The notes beneath the pieces were generated by a model. That model ran no database searches, was not told where the DNA came from, and saw only the letters and a program-made list of their open reading frames with translations. Of a stretch of DNA of 20,658 nucleotides, positions 7,724 through 16,090 are shown piece by piece (within the stretch, counting starts at the first letter, position 1; each line of letters starts with the position of its first letter). The translations under genes were made by a program, and so were the position numbers. Source of the stretch: JBCBJZ01 sp038522635 (GTDB lineage Bacteria > Pseudomonadota > Alphaproteobacteria > Rhizobiales > Hyphomicrobiaceae); the NCBI GenBank assembly GCA_038522635.1, contig JBCBJZ010000056.1, positions 1 through 20,658 of the forward strand, in the 5' to 3' direction.

Positions 7724-8066
7724 GTCGCTATCCCTATGTCGCTATCTTTTGCCGTGCAGGCCCGTGTGGCCGCTTTTGCGGTACTCCGCCCCGCTCTCGG
7801 TACAATCATCGTGCCAAAGAACGTTAATCATTCAGTAGCCTTGTCACGCTTTTGCGGTCGCGCACACCGCATGAGCCCAGCGCCTTTGGACGCCAATTTG
7901 CTTGACCTGACCGTGAACTTTTTGACGTGCGCAACGTTAGCGCAGCGCTTTTTCTTGATCCAACGCACTTCGCACATCGGGCAACGCGCCTGACACATCG
8001 GCCCCGCCCATCCGTCACTGACACGTCCCTCATCAAGACACGTCCTTCACCGACAGGAGACGACCC
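7724..8066. other. Divergent intergenic region between galE and galU
   Basis: These 343 bases must hold the promoters of both genes. I see a tandem ATGTCGCTATC duplication at the galE start. The 12-mer CGCTTTTGCGGT occurs twice in direct orientation (7771-7782 and 7847-7858). TTGACG at 7922-7927 is a possible -35 toward galU, but no good -10 follows at normal spacing. No gene or family-1/2 repeat was found. Confidence 0.4.
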
Positions 8067-8960
8067 ATGGTTGAGCAGAACAAGGTCCGCAAAGCGGTCT
8101 TCCCGGTGGCCGGGCTTGGCACACGCTTTTTGCCGGCCACAAAGGCGATGCCCAAAGAGATGCTCACCGTGGTGGATCGCCCGCTCATTCAGCATGTCGT
8201 TGATGAGGCGCGCGATGCGGGCATCGAGCATTTTATCTTCGTCACCGGGCGCAACAAGGGCGTGATCGAAGACCATTTCGACAAACAAGTGGAGTTGGAA
8301 GCGACCCTGAAGGCCCGTGGTAAAACGCAAGCCCTGGCCGAACTCGACGCCCAGTTGCCTGGCCCCGGCCAGTCGAGCTTCACCCGGCAACAAGAACCGT
8401 TGGGGCTCGGGCACGCGGTCTGGTGCGCGCGCGACATCGTGGGCAATGAACCGTTCGCGCTGCTTCTCCCCGACGTGATCGTGCAGACGCCGGGGAAGAG
8501 CTGCCTTGCCCAGATGAACGACGCTTACGCGCGCCACGGCGGCAACATCATCGCCGTCGAAGAGGTGCCAGCATCGGAAACCGAAAAATACGGAATCGTG
8601 GGCGTTGGCAACCCGCGCGATGGCGATCAGGCGGTGCGGCCGATCACACAGATGGTCGAGAAGCCCAAGCGCGAAGAGGCGCCCTCGAACCTGTCGATCA
8701 TGGGCCGCTATATTCTGGAACCACAGGTTTTCGACATCCTTGCGCGTCAGGAGGCCGGCGCTGGAAACGAAATCCAGTTGACCGATGCCATGCACACACT
8801 GATGGAAACCCGCCCCTTCACCGCGCTCACCTATGAGGGGCGTAGCTTCGACTGCGGCTCAAAGCTCGGCTTCCTCATGGCGAATGTGGCGTTTGGTCTT
8901 GAGAGTGAGGACCTCGGCGGCGATCTGCGTGCAGCAGTCTCAGGCCTACTCAACGAGTGA
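8067..8960 (+). CDS. galU: UTP--glucose-1-phosphate uridylyltransferase
   Basis: The enzyme makes UDP-glucose from UTP and glucose 1-phosphate in the cytoplasm, feeding surface polysaccharide synthesis. Its 297 residues are typical. The nucleotide-binding signature is complete near the N-terminus: FPVAGLGTRFLPATKAMPKE (12-31). LLLPDVIV, VEKP and a C-terminal FDCGSKLGFL segment are also as in the family. CAGGAG at 8054-8059 lies 7 bases before the ATG. It is divergent from galE and converges with the outer-membrane barrel gene, with only 9 bases between stops, so the transcripts probably overlap. Confidence 0.95.
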   Translation: MVEQNKVRKAVFPVAGLGTRFLPATKAMPKEMLTVVDRPLIQHVVDEARDAGIEHFIFVTGRNKGVIEDHFDKQVELEATLKARGKTQALAELDAQLPGPGQSSFTRQQEPLGLGHAVWCARDIVGNEPFALLLPDVIVQTPGKSCLAQMNDAYARHGGNIIAVEEVPASETEKYGIVGVGNPRDGDQAVRPITQMVEKPKREEAPSNLSIMGRYILEPQVFDILARQEAGAGNEIQLTDAMHTLMETRPFTALTYEGRSFDCGSKLGFLMANVAFGLESEDLGGDLRAAVSGLLNE

Positions 8961-8969
8961 ACCTCACAA

Positions 8970-10682
8970 TCAACGCCGCAACCGCAGCCGAATGCTGATT
9001 TCATCGCGCGTGTAGTCAGCGCCCGCTTCGTTGCTGAAAAATTCGGTATGATCGAATTGGCCGATGATCGCAGCGTTGCGATTGATGAAGTACTCAAGGC
9101 CAAGCCCATAGACGAGCGTACGTTCGCGCAGTGCGATCCCGGCAAAATCGCCCTGCGTAAACGACCAACGCATCGCGCCGATCAGGTTGCGGCGGAAACT
9201 GTGCCGGTATTCCAGGCCGACCGTCTGCGTCAGTGCGCCAAGCGTGTTGGCGGTGGTCGTCTCTGAGGTGTCGGCGTTGGCGGTGAACAGCATCGTCGTG
9301 AGCGGGCTCAACCGCCATGCCAGGTTCGCATCCAGGGTGAGGCCCTTGATGTCGCGCAGCTGCGCCGCGTCAGCATCCTGCAACGCGTAACCGAGTGCGA
9401 CGTCGCCACGAAGGATCTCGCTCGTGGTGCCAAACGAGACACCGACGCGCCAACGTTGACCGAAGCTATCGCGCAGGATGTTGTCGCTCTGCGCCGCCTG
9501 ATTGTAGCGACGCTGGTTGAACACCGCCTCGCCGAAGATCGATAAGTTCGGCTTGAACTCCCATGACGCGCGCAAGCCGCCCGCCGGCACCGTGTAGCTG
9601 CGGTCATCGTTGGTGATGACGTTGCCGTTCGCCGCTTCGCCCTCGCCGAAAACGATCGCCGCGTAGGAGCCGCGAAACTGCAGCGAAAGCCGGTTGAAGC
9701 GATGGTTCAACGCGGCGGCAAGCGCTGCGGTGGTGATGGTTGCGCGCGCGGCGTTGGCGCCTGGATCATCATCGCTGCCGCGCCCTTCGCGGGTGACCTG
9801 AAGGCTCGACAGCGTCTCCAGGTTGGTGCGCCGGGTAAAATCGATGCGCGTGCGCGATTCAATGCCGTAATCGCGCTCATTCTCATCCGGGAACTCGTTT
9901 TGAAACGTGAAAAGCCCGTTCGCGCGCAATTCGACCGCGTGCACGTTCCAGTCTGAGACGATCCGCATCGACGGGATCAGTTCGCCCGCGATATCGCTCT
10001 GGCGCGAGCCCGATGGCGCGTTGAACAGGTTGTTGGTGGAGCGCATGCCAACCTCCAGTTCGGGGAACAGCAGGAAGCTGCCCATACGGATGCCGAGCGG
10101 TTGGTAGGGTTCAAAGCGAAACAATTGGCGACGACGCGCGGCTTGCGGCGAGGTGACCGTGGGGAACGTGCCGGGATCGAACGCGAAGGCGCCGGGATCA
10201 AAGCCCGCCGGCGGGATGTCGAAAGCGGCGCGCTCCCGCGCGGTGCGCTGGTCAACTTGTGAGGGGTCACCGCCATCTTGGACGGCGGGCGGTTCGCCAA
10301 CGATGATGCGGCCATCCTCTTGCTCAGGCGTCAAGGCGGGGCGCAGGTCGCCATCGCGGGGCGCGCCGAGCGGGCGCGTGGGAAGCCGGCCGTTGGCGTC
10401 ACGCTCAGCATCATTGCCCGTATCATCAGCATCCACATCAGGGACCGCTGCCGGGGCCTGGCGCGGAAACAGAAGGTCACCAGGTTGCCCCGGGGGCAGT
10501 GCTGTGGCCGGCGGGCGGCGCAGCGGCTCGCGGTCGGGATCGACGGGCCGCGGTCCGGGGCGTTGGATCGTGGTCTCAAAGCGCGTTTGGGCGAACGCGG
10601 GCGACGCGTCGAACGCAAGGCCTGCGATCGCGGCGCAGGCAAAGCCGATCCAGAATGCGATGATGTGGCGCCGGGAGATCAC
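8970..10682 (-). CDS. Outer-membrane beta-barrel protein (BBP2_2-like)
   Basis: This is a secreted protein of about 570 residues. The GTG at 10682 is the likely start, because GAGGAG (10693-10698) lies upstream and it yields a compact signal peptide ending AFA|QT (about residue 31). An upstream in-frame GTG at 10724 lacks a ribosome binding site. Residues about 45-175 are Pro/Asp/Arg-rich and probably disordered. From about 190 to the end, alternating aromatic and polar strands, ending in IRLRLRR, suggest a C-terminal barrel like the 'putative beta-barrel porin 2' family of alphaproteobacteria. The substrate is unknown; neighbours (galU, kpsF) suggest surface polysaccharide or envelope work. 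The last residue is not the classic terminal Phe. Confidence 0.75.
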   Translation of the reverse strand: MISRRHIIAFWIGFACAAIAGLAFDASPAFAQTRFETTIQRPGPRPVDPDREPLRRPPATALPPGQPGDLLFPRQAPAAVPDVDADDTGNDAERDANGRLPTRPLGAPRDGDLRPALTPEQEDGRIIVGEPPAVQDGGDPSQVDQRTARERAAFDIPPAGFDPGAFAFDPGTFPTVTSPQAARRRQLFRFEPYQPLGIRMGSFLLFPELEVGMRSTNNLFNAPSGSRQSDIAGELIPSMRIVSDWNVHAVELRANGLFTFQNEFPDENERDYGIESRTRIDFTRRTNLETLSSLQVTREGRGSDDDPGANAARATITTAALAAALNHRFNRLSLQFRGSYAAIVFGEGEAANGNVITNDDRSYTVPAGGLRASWEFKPNLSIFGEAVFNQRRYNQAAQSDNILRDSFGQRWRVGVSFGTTSEILRGDVALGYALQDADAAQLRDIKGLTLDANLAWRLSPLTTMLFTANADTSETTTANTLGALTQTVGLEYRHSFRRNLIGAMRWSFTQGDFAGIALRERTLVYGLGLEYFINRNAAIIGQFDHTEFFSNEAGADYTRDEISIRLRLRR

Positions 10683-10692
10683 GGGCAGAGCG

Positions 10693-10698
10693 CTCCTC
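10693..10698 (-). promoter_or_regulatory. Ribosome binding site for the barrel protein
   Basis: GAGGAG on the minus strand lies 10 bases before GTG at 10682. It favours that start over the GTG at 10724. Confidence 0.45.
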
Positions 10699-10990
10699 GA
10701 GTTGAACGACGAGAGAACGCACACGGATGGTCAGGGATGATCGACCCTAGGTTGCGTCGGGTTAACAAGGCGTTTAGCGGACCCGGTTTGGTGCGTGCCG
10801 GCGGCGCATCGACATGCCAGCCGTTGCGCACACCCCAACGCAGGGGCCCGGTTGGCGTCGCAACGTGGGTTTGCTAGACAACCGCTTCAGCTTCGTACGC
10901 TTGGTGAGGCGCTCGCGTCCCCCATCGCGATTGACGCCAACGCAAGCCAAGCGCTGCCAGCCTTGCCGCGCTCCAATCGAGGAAGCACCG
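10699..10990. other. Divergent intergenic region between the barrel gene and kpsF
   Basis: About 290 bases that should contain two divergent promoters. The frame of kpsF stays open leftward to 10814, but that stretch has no ribosome binding site and does not look like KpsF. TTAACAA at about 10760 and TAGACA near 10875 are isolated AT-rich words, too weak to call as promoter boxes. No family-1/2 repeat is present. Confidence 0.35.
10979..10985 (+). promoter_or_regulatory. Ribosome binding site deciding the kpsF start
   Basis: GAGGAAG lies 5 bases before ATG at 10991. This places the start 59 codons inside the longest open frame, and the protein then begins just before the conserved family region. 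Confidence 0.75.
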
Positions 10991-12016
10991 ATGGCCGCTC
11001 CTGCCTTGCCCCGCACCTCTGATGCAGCCGTCGCCGTGGATCAGCCTGCCGCCGACGGTGCGGTGGACCTGGCGCTACGCACGCTTGAGACTGAACAAGC
11101 CGGCCTCCAGGCGCTGGCTGAAAGTGTGCGCGGCCCGCTCGCAGGTCCATTTCGCGCCGCGGTCGAAGCGTTGCTGCGTGCCTCAGGCCGCGTGATCGTC
11201 ACCGGTATCGGCAAGAGCGGGCACATCGGGCAAAAGCTTGCGGCGACGTTCGCCTCGACGGGCACGCCTGCGTTCTTTGTGCATCCAAGCGAAGCCTCCC
11301 ACGGCGATCTCGGCATGATCACCAGCAACGATGCGATCGTGGCGCTGAGCTGGTCGGGCGAGACCGTCGAGTTGAAACCGCTACTAACCTACTCGCGCCG
11401 CTTCAAGGTGCCGCTCGTTGCGCTGACATCGAAGCCCCACTCCACGCTGGCAAAGGCCGCCGACGTGGTCCTCGCGCTGCCCCGCGCCGCAGAGGCCTGC
11501 CCCCATGGCCTTGCACCCACGACCTCGACGCTCATGCAGCTCGCTACGGGCGATGCCCTCGCGATCGCGCTGCTCGAAGCCCGCAAGTTCTCGGCTCATG
11601 ATTTTAAGATGTTTCACCCCGGCGGGTCGCTCGGCGCGAGCCTCAAATACGTGGCCGACGTGATGCATACCGGCGAAGCCATGCCGCTCGTCGAACCTGA
11701 CCGTGCGATGCGCGAAGCCCTGCTGACCATGACCGAGAAAAGTTTCGGCTGCCTCGGCGTTGTGGATGATGCGGGCTATCTCGTGGGCATGATCACGGAC
11801 GGCGACTTGCGCCGTCACATGGGCGACTTGCTGATCAACGGCGTTGCATCAGACATCATGACGCGCGCGCCCAACACGTTGCCGCCGGACATGTTGGCCT
11901 CTGCCGCCCTTGAGCAGTTCAACGCGAAAAAGCGCACGCAGATGTTCGTGGTGGAGAAGGGCCGCGCGGTGGGCATCATCCACATCCATGACCTGCTTCG
12001 CGCTGGAATCGCTTGA
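10991..12016 (+). CDS. kpsF: Arabinose-5-phosphate isomerase, KpsF/GutQ family
   Basis: The enzyme interconverts ribulose 5-phosphate and arabinose 5-phosphate, the first committed step to KDO of lipopolysaccharide or capsule. From ATG 10991 it has 341 residues. An N-terminal SIS domain (about 45-180) carries TGIGKSGHIGQKLAATF (71-87), FVHPSEASHGDLGMI (96-110) and LSWSGET (119-125). FHPGGSLGA (208-216) is the usual linker. Two CBS domains follow (about 222-278 and 288-340), with GMITDGDLRRH and VGIIHIHDLLRAG. Only this one copy lies in the window, so it may be the housekeeping KdsD rather than a capsule-specific form. Confidence 0.93.
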   Translation: MAAPALPRTSDAAVAVDQPAADGAVDLALRTLETEQAGLQALAESVRGPLAGPFRAAVEALLRASGRVIVTGIGKSGHIGQKLAATFASTGTPAFFVHPSEASHGDLGMITSNDAIVALSWSGETVELKPLLTYSRRFKVPLVALTSKPHSTLAKAADVVLALPRAAEACPHGLAPTTSTLMQLATGDALAIALLEARKFSAHDFKMFHPGGSLGASLKYVADVMHTGEAMPLVEPDRAMREALLTMTEKSFGCLGVVDDAGYLVGMITDGDLRRHMGDLLINGVASDIMTRAPNTLPPDMLASAALEQFNAKKRTQMFVVEKGRAVGIIHIHDLLRAGIA

Positions 12017-12099
12017 TCAAACAGGCGTGGTTGCACGCTACCTGGCCGTGACCCATTGGCCGCCGCCGCCGCTCTGCGCCCTCGGATCTGATGCTGGCC

Positions 12100-12552
12100 T
12101 TAAACCGCTTCCACGGTGAGAGCGGTGCCGTTGGCGCCGGTCACCCGGACGCTCGCGCCCTCTGGCGTATCGGGGCCTTCCGCCGTCCATAACGTATCGC
12201 CGACCTTCACGCGCCCGCGTCCAGCGACGATGGCCTGCGTCACAACCACGGTGCGTCCGACGTATTGTTGTCCGCGCACGTTGAGGGTCGGTTCGTCGCT
12301 GACCGCGCCCGCCGGTTGCAGGAAGCGCCGCACCACGAACACGGTCGAGAGCGCCAAGAGCGCGAACAGCAGCAGCTCAACCTGCCAGCTCATGTCAACG
12401 ACCAGCGTCAGGAAGCCGACGACCACGGCCGCAGCGCCGAACCAGATGAAATACACGCCCGGCACCACCGCTTCCATGAGCATCAGCAGCAGCGCCACGA
12501 TGAACCAAACCCACGAGCCAAGCCCGCGTAGGATCTCTTCGAAAGCTTCCAT
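12100..12552 (-). CDS. NfeD-family membrane protein
   Basis: This 150-residue protein is of the short NfeD type (no ClpP-like protease domain). Two or three hydrophobic segments cover about 14-77 (WFIVALLLMLMEAVV, FIWFGAAAVVVGFLTLVV, LLLFALLALSTVFVV). The C-terminal part (about 88-150) is the OB-fold NfeD domain: GRGRVKVGDTLWTAEGP (111-127) and EGASVRVTGANG are characteristic. Such proteins pair with SPFH/stomatin partners in the inner membrane. The stomatin gene lies upstream on the same strand, but 173 bases with a decayed repeat separate them. The start ATG at 12552 has only a weak ribosome binding site. Confidence 0.9.
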   Translation of the reverse strand: MEAFEEILRGLGSWVWFIVALLLMLMEAVVPGVYFIWFGAAAVVVGFLTLVVDMSWQVELLLFALLALSTVFVVRRFLQPAGAVSDEPTLNVRGQQYVGRTVVVTQAIVAGRGRVKVGDTLWTAEGPDTPEGASVRVTGANGTALTVEAV

Positions 12553-12583
12553 GGTCTTAAGTTCTCATCGACGGCCAAGAGAC

Positions 12584-12694
12584 AATGCGTTCATCCGCCA
12601 CGGACGGATCACCGCAGGCGAAAGATCATCAGCGGTTGAGCCCTTGAAAGCGTGGCGTGATCCGCCTGCAAACGGACCGCGGACCACCTTCCAG
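12584..12694 (+). repeat. Family-1 hairpin repeat, copy h (strongly degenerate)
   Basis: GTTCATCCGC at 12589, then GGATCACC, GCGAAAGAT and CCGCCTGCA match the order of family-1 blocks with many substitutions. It fills most of the gap between the SPFH and nfeD genes. The right half is weakly matched, so the boundary is approximate. Confidence 0.5.
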
Positions 12695-12725
12695 GCTCAA
12701 CGCGCTCAAATGCGATCCAACGTGA

Positions 12726-13709
12726 TCACACCCGGGGGACCGAACCGTTGCGGGTCGGCGGCGGGGGCGCTTTCGGACTGGTTTTGCCAAAGGCTTCGCC
12801 AGTGATTTCAGCCAGCCCTGCCAGCGACCCGATGACCGATGACGCGTCGAGCGGCATCATCAGGACCTTCTGGTTCGGCGACTGGGCAAGCGACTCAAGC
12901 GCCTTCACGTAGTTGTTCGCCACGAAGTAGTTGATCGCCTGCACGTTCCCGTCCGCGATGGCGTTCGACACCATCTCGGTCGCGCGTGCTTCAGCCTGGG
13001 CCTGACGCTCACGCGCTTCAGCATCGCGGAACGCGGCTTCCTTGCGGCCCTCAGCCGAGAGCATCGCGGCCTGCTTCTCACCCTCAGCCTTGAGAACGGC
13101 CGCCTGGCGCATGCCTTCCGCTTCCAAGATCTGCGCACGCTTTTCGCGCTCAGCCTTCATCTGTCCGGCCATCGCGTCGACCAGGTCGCGCGGCGGCTCG
13201 ATGTCCTTGATCTCGATGCGGGTGACCTTCACGCCCCACGCTTCCGTTGCGGCATCCACCACGTGCAGCAGCTGGGCGTTGATCTGATCGCGGTTCGACA
13301 ACAGTTCATCGAGGTCCATCGACCCCATCACCGTGCGCACGTTGGTCATGGTCAGGTTGATGATCGATTCTTCCAATTGGTCGACCTCGTAGGAAGCCTT
13401 CGCCGCATTTAGCACCTGGAAGAAGTTGACGCCGTCGACGCGAACCATGGCGTTATCGCGGGTGATGACATCCTGGCTCGGAATATCGATAACCTGCTCT
13501 TTCATATTCATGCGCACCCCGATGCGATCCATCACGGGCACGAGAATATGCAGACCGGGCGTGAGCGTTCGCGTGTATTTGCCGAACCGCTCCACTGTAT
13601 AATTGGAGCCCTGTGGAATGACCTTGATCGTGGAATAAAGGACCATCACCACCAGGGCCAAGAAAAACAAACTTACAATGCTGAAACCGCTTAGCAAAGC
13701 ACCGTCCAT
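12726..13709 (-). CDS. SPFH-domain stomatin/paraslipin-like membrane protein (QmcA type)
   Basis: This 327-residue protein has one N-terminal membrane segment (about 8-28). An SPFH domain follows (about 28-185) with IPQGSNYTVERFGKYTRTL, TPGLHILVP, IDIPSQDVITRDNAMV and IKDIEPPRDL. Residues about 183-248 form an Ala/Glu/Lys coiled coil with repeated LKAEGEKQAAML and SAEGRKEAA units, as expected for ring-forming paraslipins. The Pro-rich tail (312-319) is short. ATG at 13709 has CAGGAG 8 bases upstream (13718-13723). The family organises membrane microdomains and pairs with NfeD proteins, and an nfeD gene is next downstream. Confidence 0.93.
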   Translation of the reverse strand: MDGALLSGFSIVSLFFLALVVMVLYSTIKVIPQGSNYTVERFGKYTRTLTPGLHILVPVMDRIGVRMNMKEQVIDIPSQDVITRDNAMVRVDGVNFFQVLNAAKASYEVDQLEESIINLTMTNVRTVMGSMDLDELLSNRDQINAQLLHVVDAATEAWGVKVTRIEIKDIEPPRDLVDAMAGQMKAEREKRAQILEAEGMRQAAVLKAEGEKQAAMLSAEGRKEAAFRDAEARERQAQAEARATEMVSNAIADGNVQAINYFVANNYVKALESLAQSPNQKVLMMPLDASSVIGSLAGLAEITGEAFGKTSPKAPPPPTRNGSVPRV

Positions 13710-14096
13710 GGTCCATTCTCCTGATTGCGCGGGGCTTGGGCATTCGCGCCTCCGCTACGGTATTAAGCCATTCGCAAAACAAAAGATTAACACGCGTCAG
13801 AATTTGGGCCGCCAGAGCACCAGTGCAACGGGCGCAAAATGGCTGCCTATTCTCTTCGCTGATATATGGGAGGGCGGGCAGGCCGCGACAAGCGCTCACG
13901 CACCACTGTGCGCTGCAACATAAAGGCCATTCGGCCCCCGCAGCAGCCGTTCTCCTAGAGTTCATCCGCTTAAAGTGGAATCATCTGAGGCGAAAGATGA
14001 ACGGCAAAACAAGACCTTAGATGTCGGTTCCGCTTTAAGCTGAAGCGAACCGACTCTAGCAGAGCGCCCGTGTCGGAGTTGTGCCTCGCCGGACTG
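13710..14096. other. Intergenic region between hemH and the SPFH gene
   Basis: These 387 bases hold a complete family-1 repeat (13955-14059) next to hemH and, nearer the SPFH gene, about 240 bases expected to contain its promoter. At 13830-13845 GCAACGGGCGCAAAA matches the right arm of family-2 hairpin B for 14 bases, possibly a vestige. An AT-rich patch at about 13765-13805 is the most promoter-like part. Confidence 0.45.
13955..14059 (+). repeat. Family-1 hairpin repeat, copy c (complete)
   Basis: This is a 105-bp copy bounded by perfect terminal inverted repeats CTAGAGT and ACTCTAG. Hairpin 1 pairs GTTCATCCGCTT with GGCGAAAGATGAAC. Hairpin 2 pairs GTCGGTTCCGCTTTA with CTGAAGCGAACCGAC. The two are joined by GGCAAAACAAGACCTTAGAT. 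It lies 37 bases beyond the hemH stop codon. Confidence 0.93.
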
Positions 14097-15164
14097 CTAG
14101 CGGTTGAGCCAGCCCTGCAGTTCGCGCCGCACAACGTGCTCGATGACCCGCATGCCTTGCGCGCTATCGTTGAGGCAAGGGATATAAGAAAAGCGCTCAC
14201 CGCCGTGTTCTTCGAAGATTTCGCGGTTCTCGACTTCAAGCTCCTCCAGGGTTTCCAAACAATCGGCGGAAAACCCGGGCGCAATAACGGCCAGCGACTT
14301 CGTACCCTTGGTTGCGAGCGTCTCCACCGTTTCATCAGTGTACGGCCGTAGCCACTCGTCAGTGCCGAAACGCGACTGAAAGGACGCTACATACCGGTCT
14401 TCAGGCCACCCTAGGGCTTCGCGCAACAGCCGCGCCGTTTTCAGGCATTGGCAATGGTAGGGATCGCCCTTTTCCAGATACTTCTTCGGCATACCGTGGA
14501 ATGTGGCGAGCAAAACCTCCGGCTCATAATCTAGCGTCGCCAAATGATCACGGACCGATTGCGCCAGCGCATCGATATAGACCGGGTCATCGTGCCAGGC
14601 CGGCGTCACGCGCACAGACGGCTGCCAGCGCATTTCCATCAGCGCACGAAAGGCCTGGTCGTTCGCGGTCGCCGTCGTCGCCGCCGCATAATGCGGGTAC
14701 AATGGCACCAGCAAAATTCGGTCACAGCCCTTGGCCATGAGCCGCTCGATCCCGCTCTTGGTCGTCGGATTGGCGTAGCGCATCGCCCAATCGACCTCGA
14801 CCTGCGGATGATCCGCAAACGCCTCGGCAAGCTTGTCGCTCTGCCCTCGCGTGATCGTTTTCAGCGGCCCCTCATCGCGTTCGTTGTTCCAGATGGTCGC
14901 GTAATCCTTGCCCTTGCGCCCGGGCCGCGTGGTGAGAATCACGAGGTTGAGCAGCGGCCACCAAATCAGCCGTGGCACCTCGATCACGCGGCGGTCCGAC
15001 AGGAACTCCTTCAGATAGCGCCGCATCGGCCAATAGCTCGTGGCATCGGGCGTGCCCAGGTTGAGCAACAGCACGCCCACGCGACCGCACGTCACGCTGG
15101 GATGGTCCACCGGCAGCGCGCGCGGTTCAGGGCCGAATTTGGAAAGGGGTTCCATTTTGTTCAT
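14097..15164 (-). CDS. hemH: Ferrochelatase
   Basis: The enzyme inserts Fe2+ into protoporphyrin IX, the last step of protoheme synthesis, at the inner face of the membrane. From ATG 15164 it has 355 residues, the normal length; the frame is open further to 15395, but that extension is unlike ferrochelatase and AGGAAA lies just before 15164. Key features are VLLLNLGTPD (31-40), the FHGMP block with metal-site H223 (222-226), DPYHCQC, and APGFSADCLETLEEL (295-309) with the conserved Glu (E304). It is preceded by the methyltransferase gene (242-base gap) and followed by a family-1 repeat. Confidence 0.95.
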   Translation of the reverse strand: MNKMEPLSKFGPEPRALPVDHPSVTCGRVGVLLLNLGTPDATSYWPMRRYLKEFLSDRRVIEVPRLIWWPLLNLVILTTRPGRKGKDYATIWNNERDEGPLKTITRGQSDKLAEAFADHPQVEVDWAMRYANPTTKSGIERLMAKGCDRILLVPLYPHYAAATTATANDQAFRALMEMRWQPSVRVTPAWHDDPVYIDALAQSVRDHLATLDYEPEVLLATFHGMPKKYLEKGDPYHCQCLKTARLLREALGWPEDRYVASFQSRFGTDEWLRPYTDETVETLATKGTKSLAVIAPGFSADCLETLEELEVENREIFEEHGGERFSYIPCLNDSAQGMRVIEHVVRRELQGWLNR

Positions 15165-15406
15165 GGGGGTTTCCTGACACGCGGCAGGTGCCGATAACAA
15201 GGCGATAGAGGGTCGCGGGGGCCGTCCCGTCAAGCGCGCTGCCCCGGTCAAGAGCGCTGCCGAAGGGCGGCGACGGTTGAAACGGCGCTCACCTTCTAGT
15301 GACGCGAGCAACGATACGGACAGCGACACGTGCAGCCAATCGCCAAGTCTTTGCCCATGCTCATTTTTCGGGCCTGACACGTTGATCCGCTGCAACTGCC
15401 TTCTCG
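15165..15406 (-). other. Intergenic leader of hemH
   Basis: These 242 bases hold no gene I can support. An imperfect tandem pair (GTCAAGCGCGCTGCC / GTCAAGAGCGCTGCC) sits at about 15229-15261. An AT-richer patch at 15345-15370 could hold a hemH promoter, though no clear boxes were found. Confidence 0.35.
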
Positions 15407-16090
15407 TTACGGCCGCGCGGTGCGTTCAGTTCGCGGATACGCCGCGTCCGTCCGTTGCGCGATCAACACTTGCGAACCGAGGCCCCACGAGGTGACCCGG
15501 CTCATATGCGCCACGCTCCAGCGCGCTTCATCGATCAACGGGCGTAGCGCCACCGGCCGGCATCCGCCAACGCGCAGGGGCGTCATCCGGTGGGCCAGTT
15601 GCCACGCCGCCGCCGTCAGACGCGCCACGCCGGGTGGATCCCGGTCAAGGCTCGCCATCAACAACAGTCCGCCTGGCTGTAAAACCCGAGCGGCCTCATC
15701 CACGAGGGCCCGTTGCTCAGCCACGCTCAGCAGGTCCGCAACGTAAGTAGCCACCACCCGGTCAGCGCTGGCATTATCTTCTGCGAACGTGATCGCCCCG
15801 TCGCTCTGCCGGACCTGCGCGCGCGCTTCCCACGCAACAAGCCGTCGCCGTGCAAGCGCGACCATCGTTTCGCTGATGTCGAGGCCGAGGTAGCGGGCGT
15901 GCTCGGGCAAATGGTCCGCGAACAGCCGTGCTGCGTAACGTCCGGTGCCGCATCCCAATTCGATCACGCGGCTAGCATCCTCAAAGCGGCCATGGCGGAT
16001 GAGGGCATCGAGCGCCTTATCCTCGTACCAGGCCTGACGATCCTGGCGCGCGCCGAACCGATCGTAGTGGTCGCGAAGCGGTAGGTTCAC
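15407..16090 (-). CDS. Class I SAM-dependent methyltransferase
   Basis: This 227-residue cytoplasmic protein has the class I fold. Motif I is VIELGCGTGRYAARLF (43-58), the post-I acidic strand is YLGLDIS (67-73), SDGAITFAEDNASADRVVA covers motifs II-III, and LQPGGLLLMASLD (137-149) is the next strand. The type is that of Methyltransf_11/25 (UbiE/small-molecule-like), but the substrate cannot be told. The start is GTG, overlapping the CHAD gene stop as GTGA, with GGAGG 6 bases upstream (16097-16101), so translation is probably coupled to the CHAD protein. Confidence 0.85.
   Translation of the reverse strand: MNLPLRDHYDRFGARQDRQAWYEDKALDALIRHGRFEDASRVIELGCGTGRYAARLFADHLPEHARYLGLDISETMVALARRRLVAWEARAQVRQSDGAITFAEDNASADRVVATYVADLLSVAEQRALVDEAARVLQPGGLLLMASLDRDPPGVARLTAAAWQLAHRMTPLRVGGCRPVALRPLIDEARWSVAHMSRVTSWGLGSQVLIAQRTDAAYPRTERTARP

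Noticed and set aside
7823..7832. GTTAATCAT as a CtrA-type half-site, and TTAACAA near 10760
   Set aside because: Each is a single imperfect match to TTAACCAT or TTAA-N7-TTAA words; chance matches of this quality are expected in intergenic DNA.
7824..8795. Minus-strand open frame of 323 codons opposite galU
   Set aside because: galU on the plus strand is unambiguous; the antisense frame is His/Arg-rich with no family resemblance.
10814..10990. N-terminal extension of KpsF from ATG 10814
   Set aside because: A good GAGGAAG site precedes ATG 10991, and the extension is unlike KpsF proteins.
15165..15395. N-terminal extension of ferrochelatase up to 15395
   Set aside because: The extension has no similarity to ferrochelatases, and a ribosome binding site precedes ATG 15164, which gives a normal-length protein.
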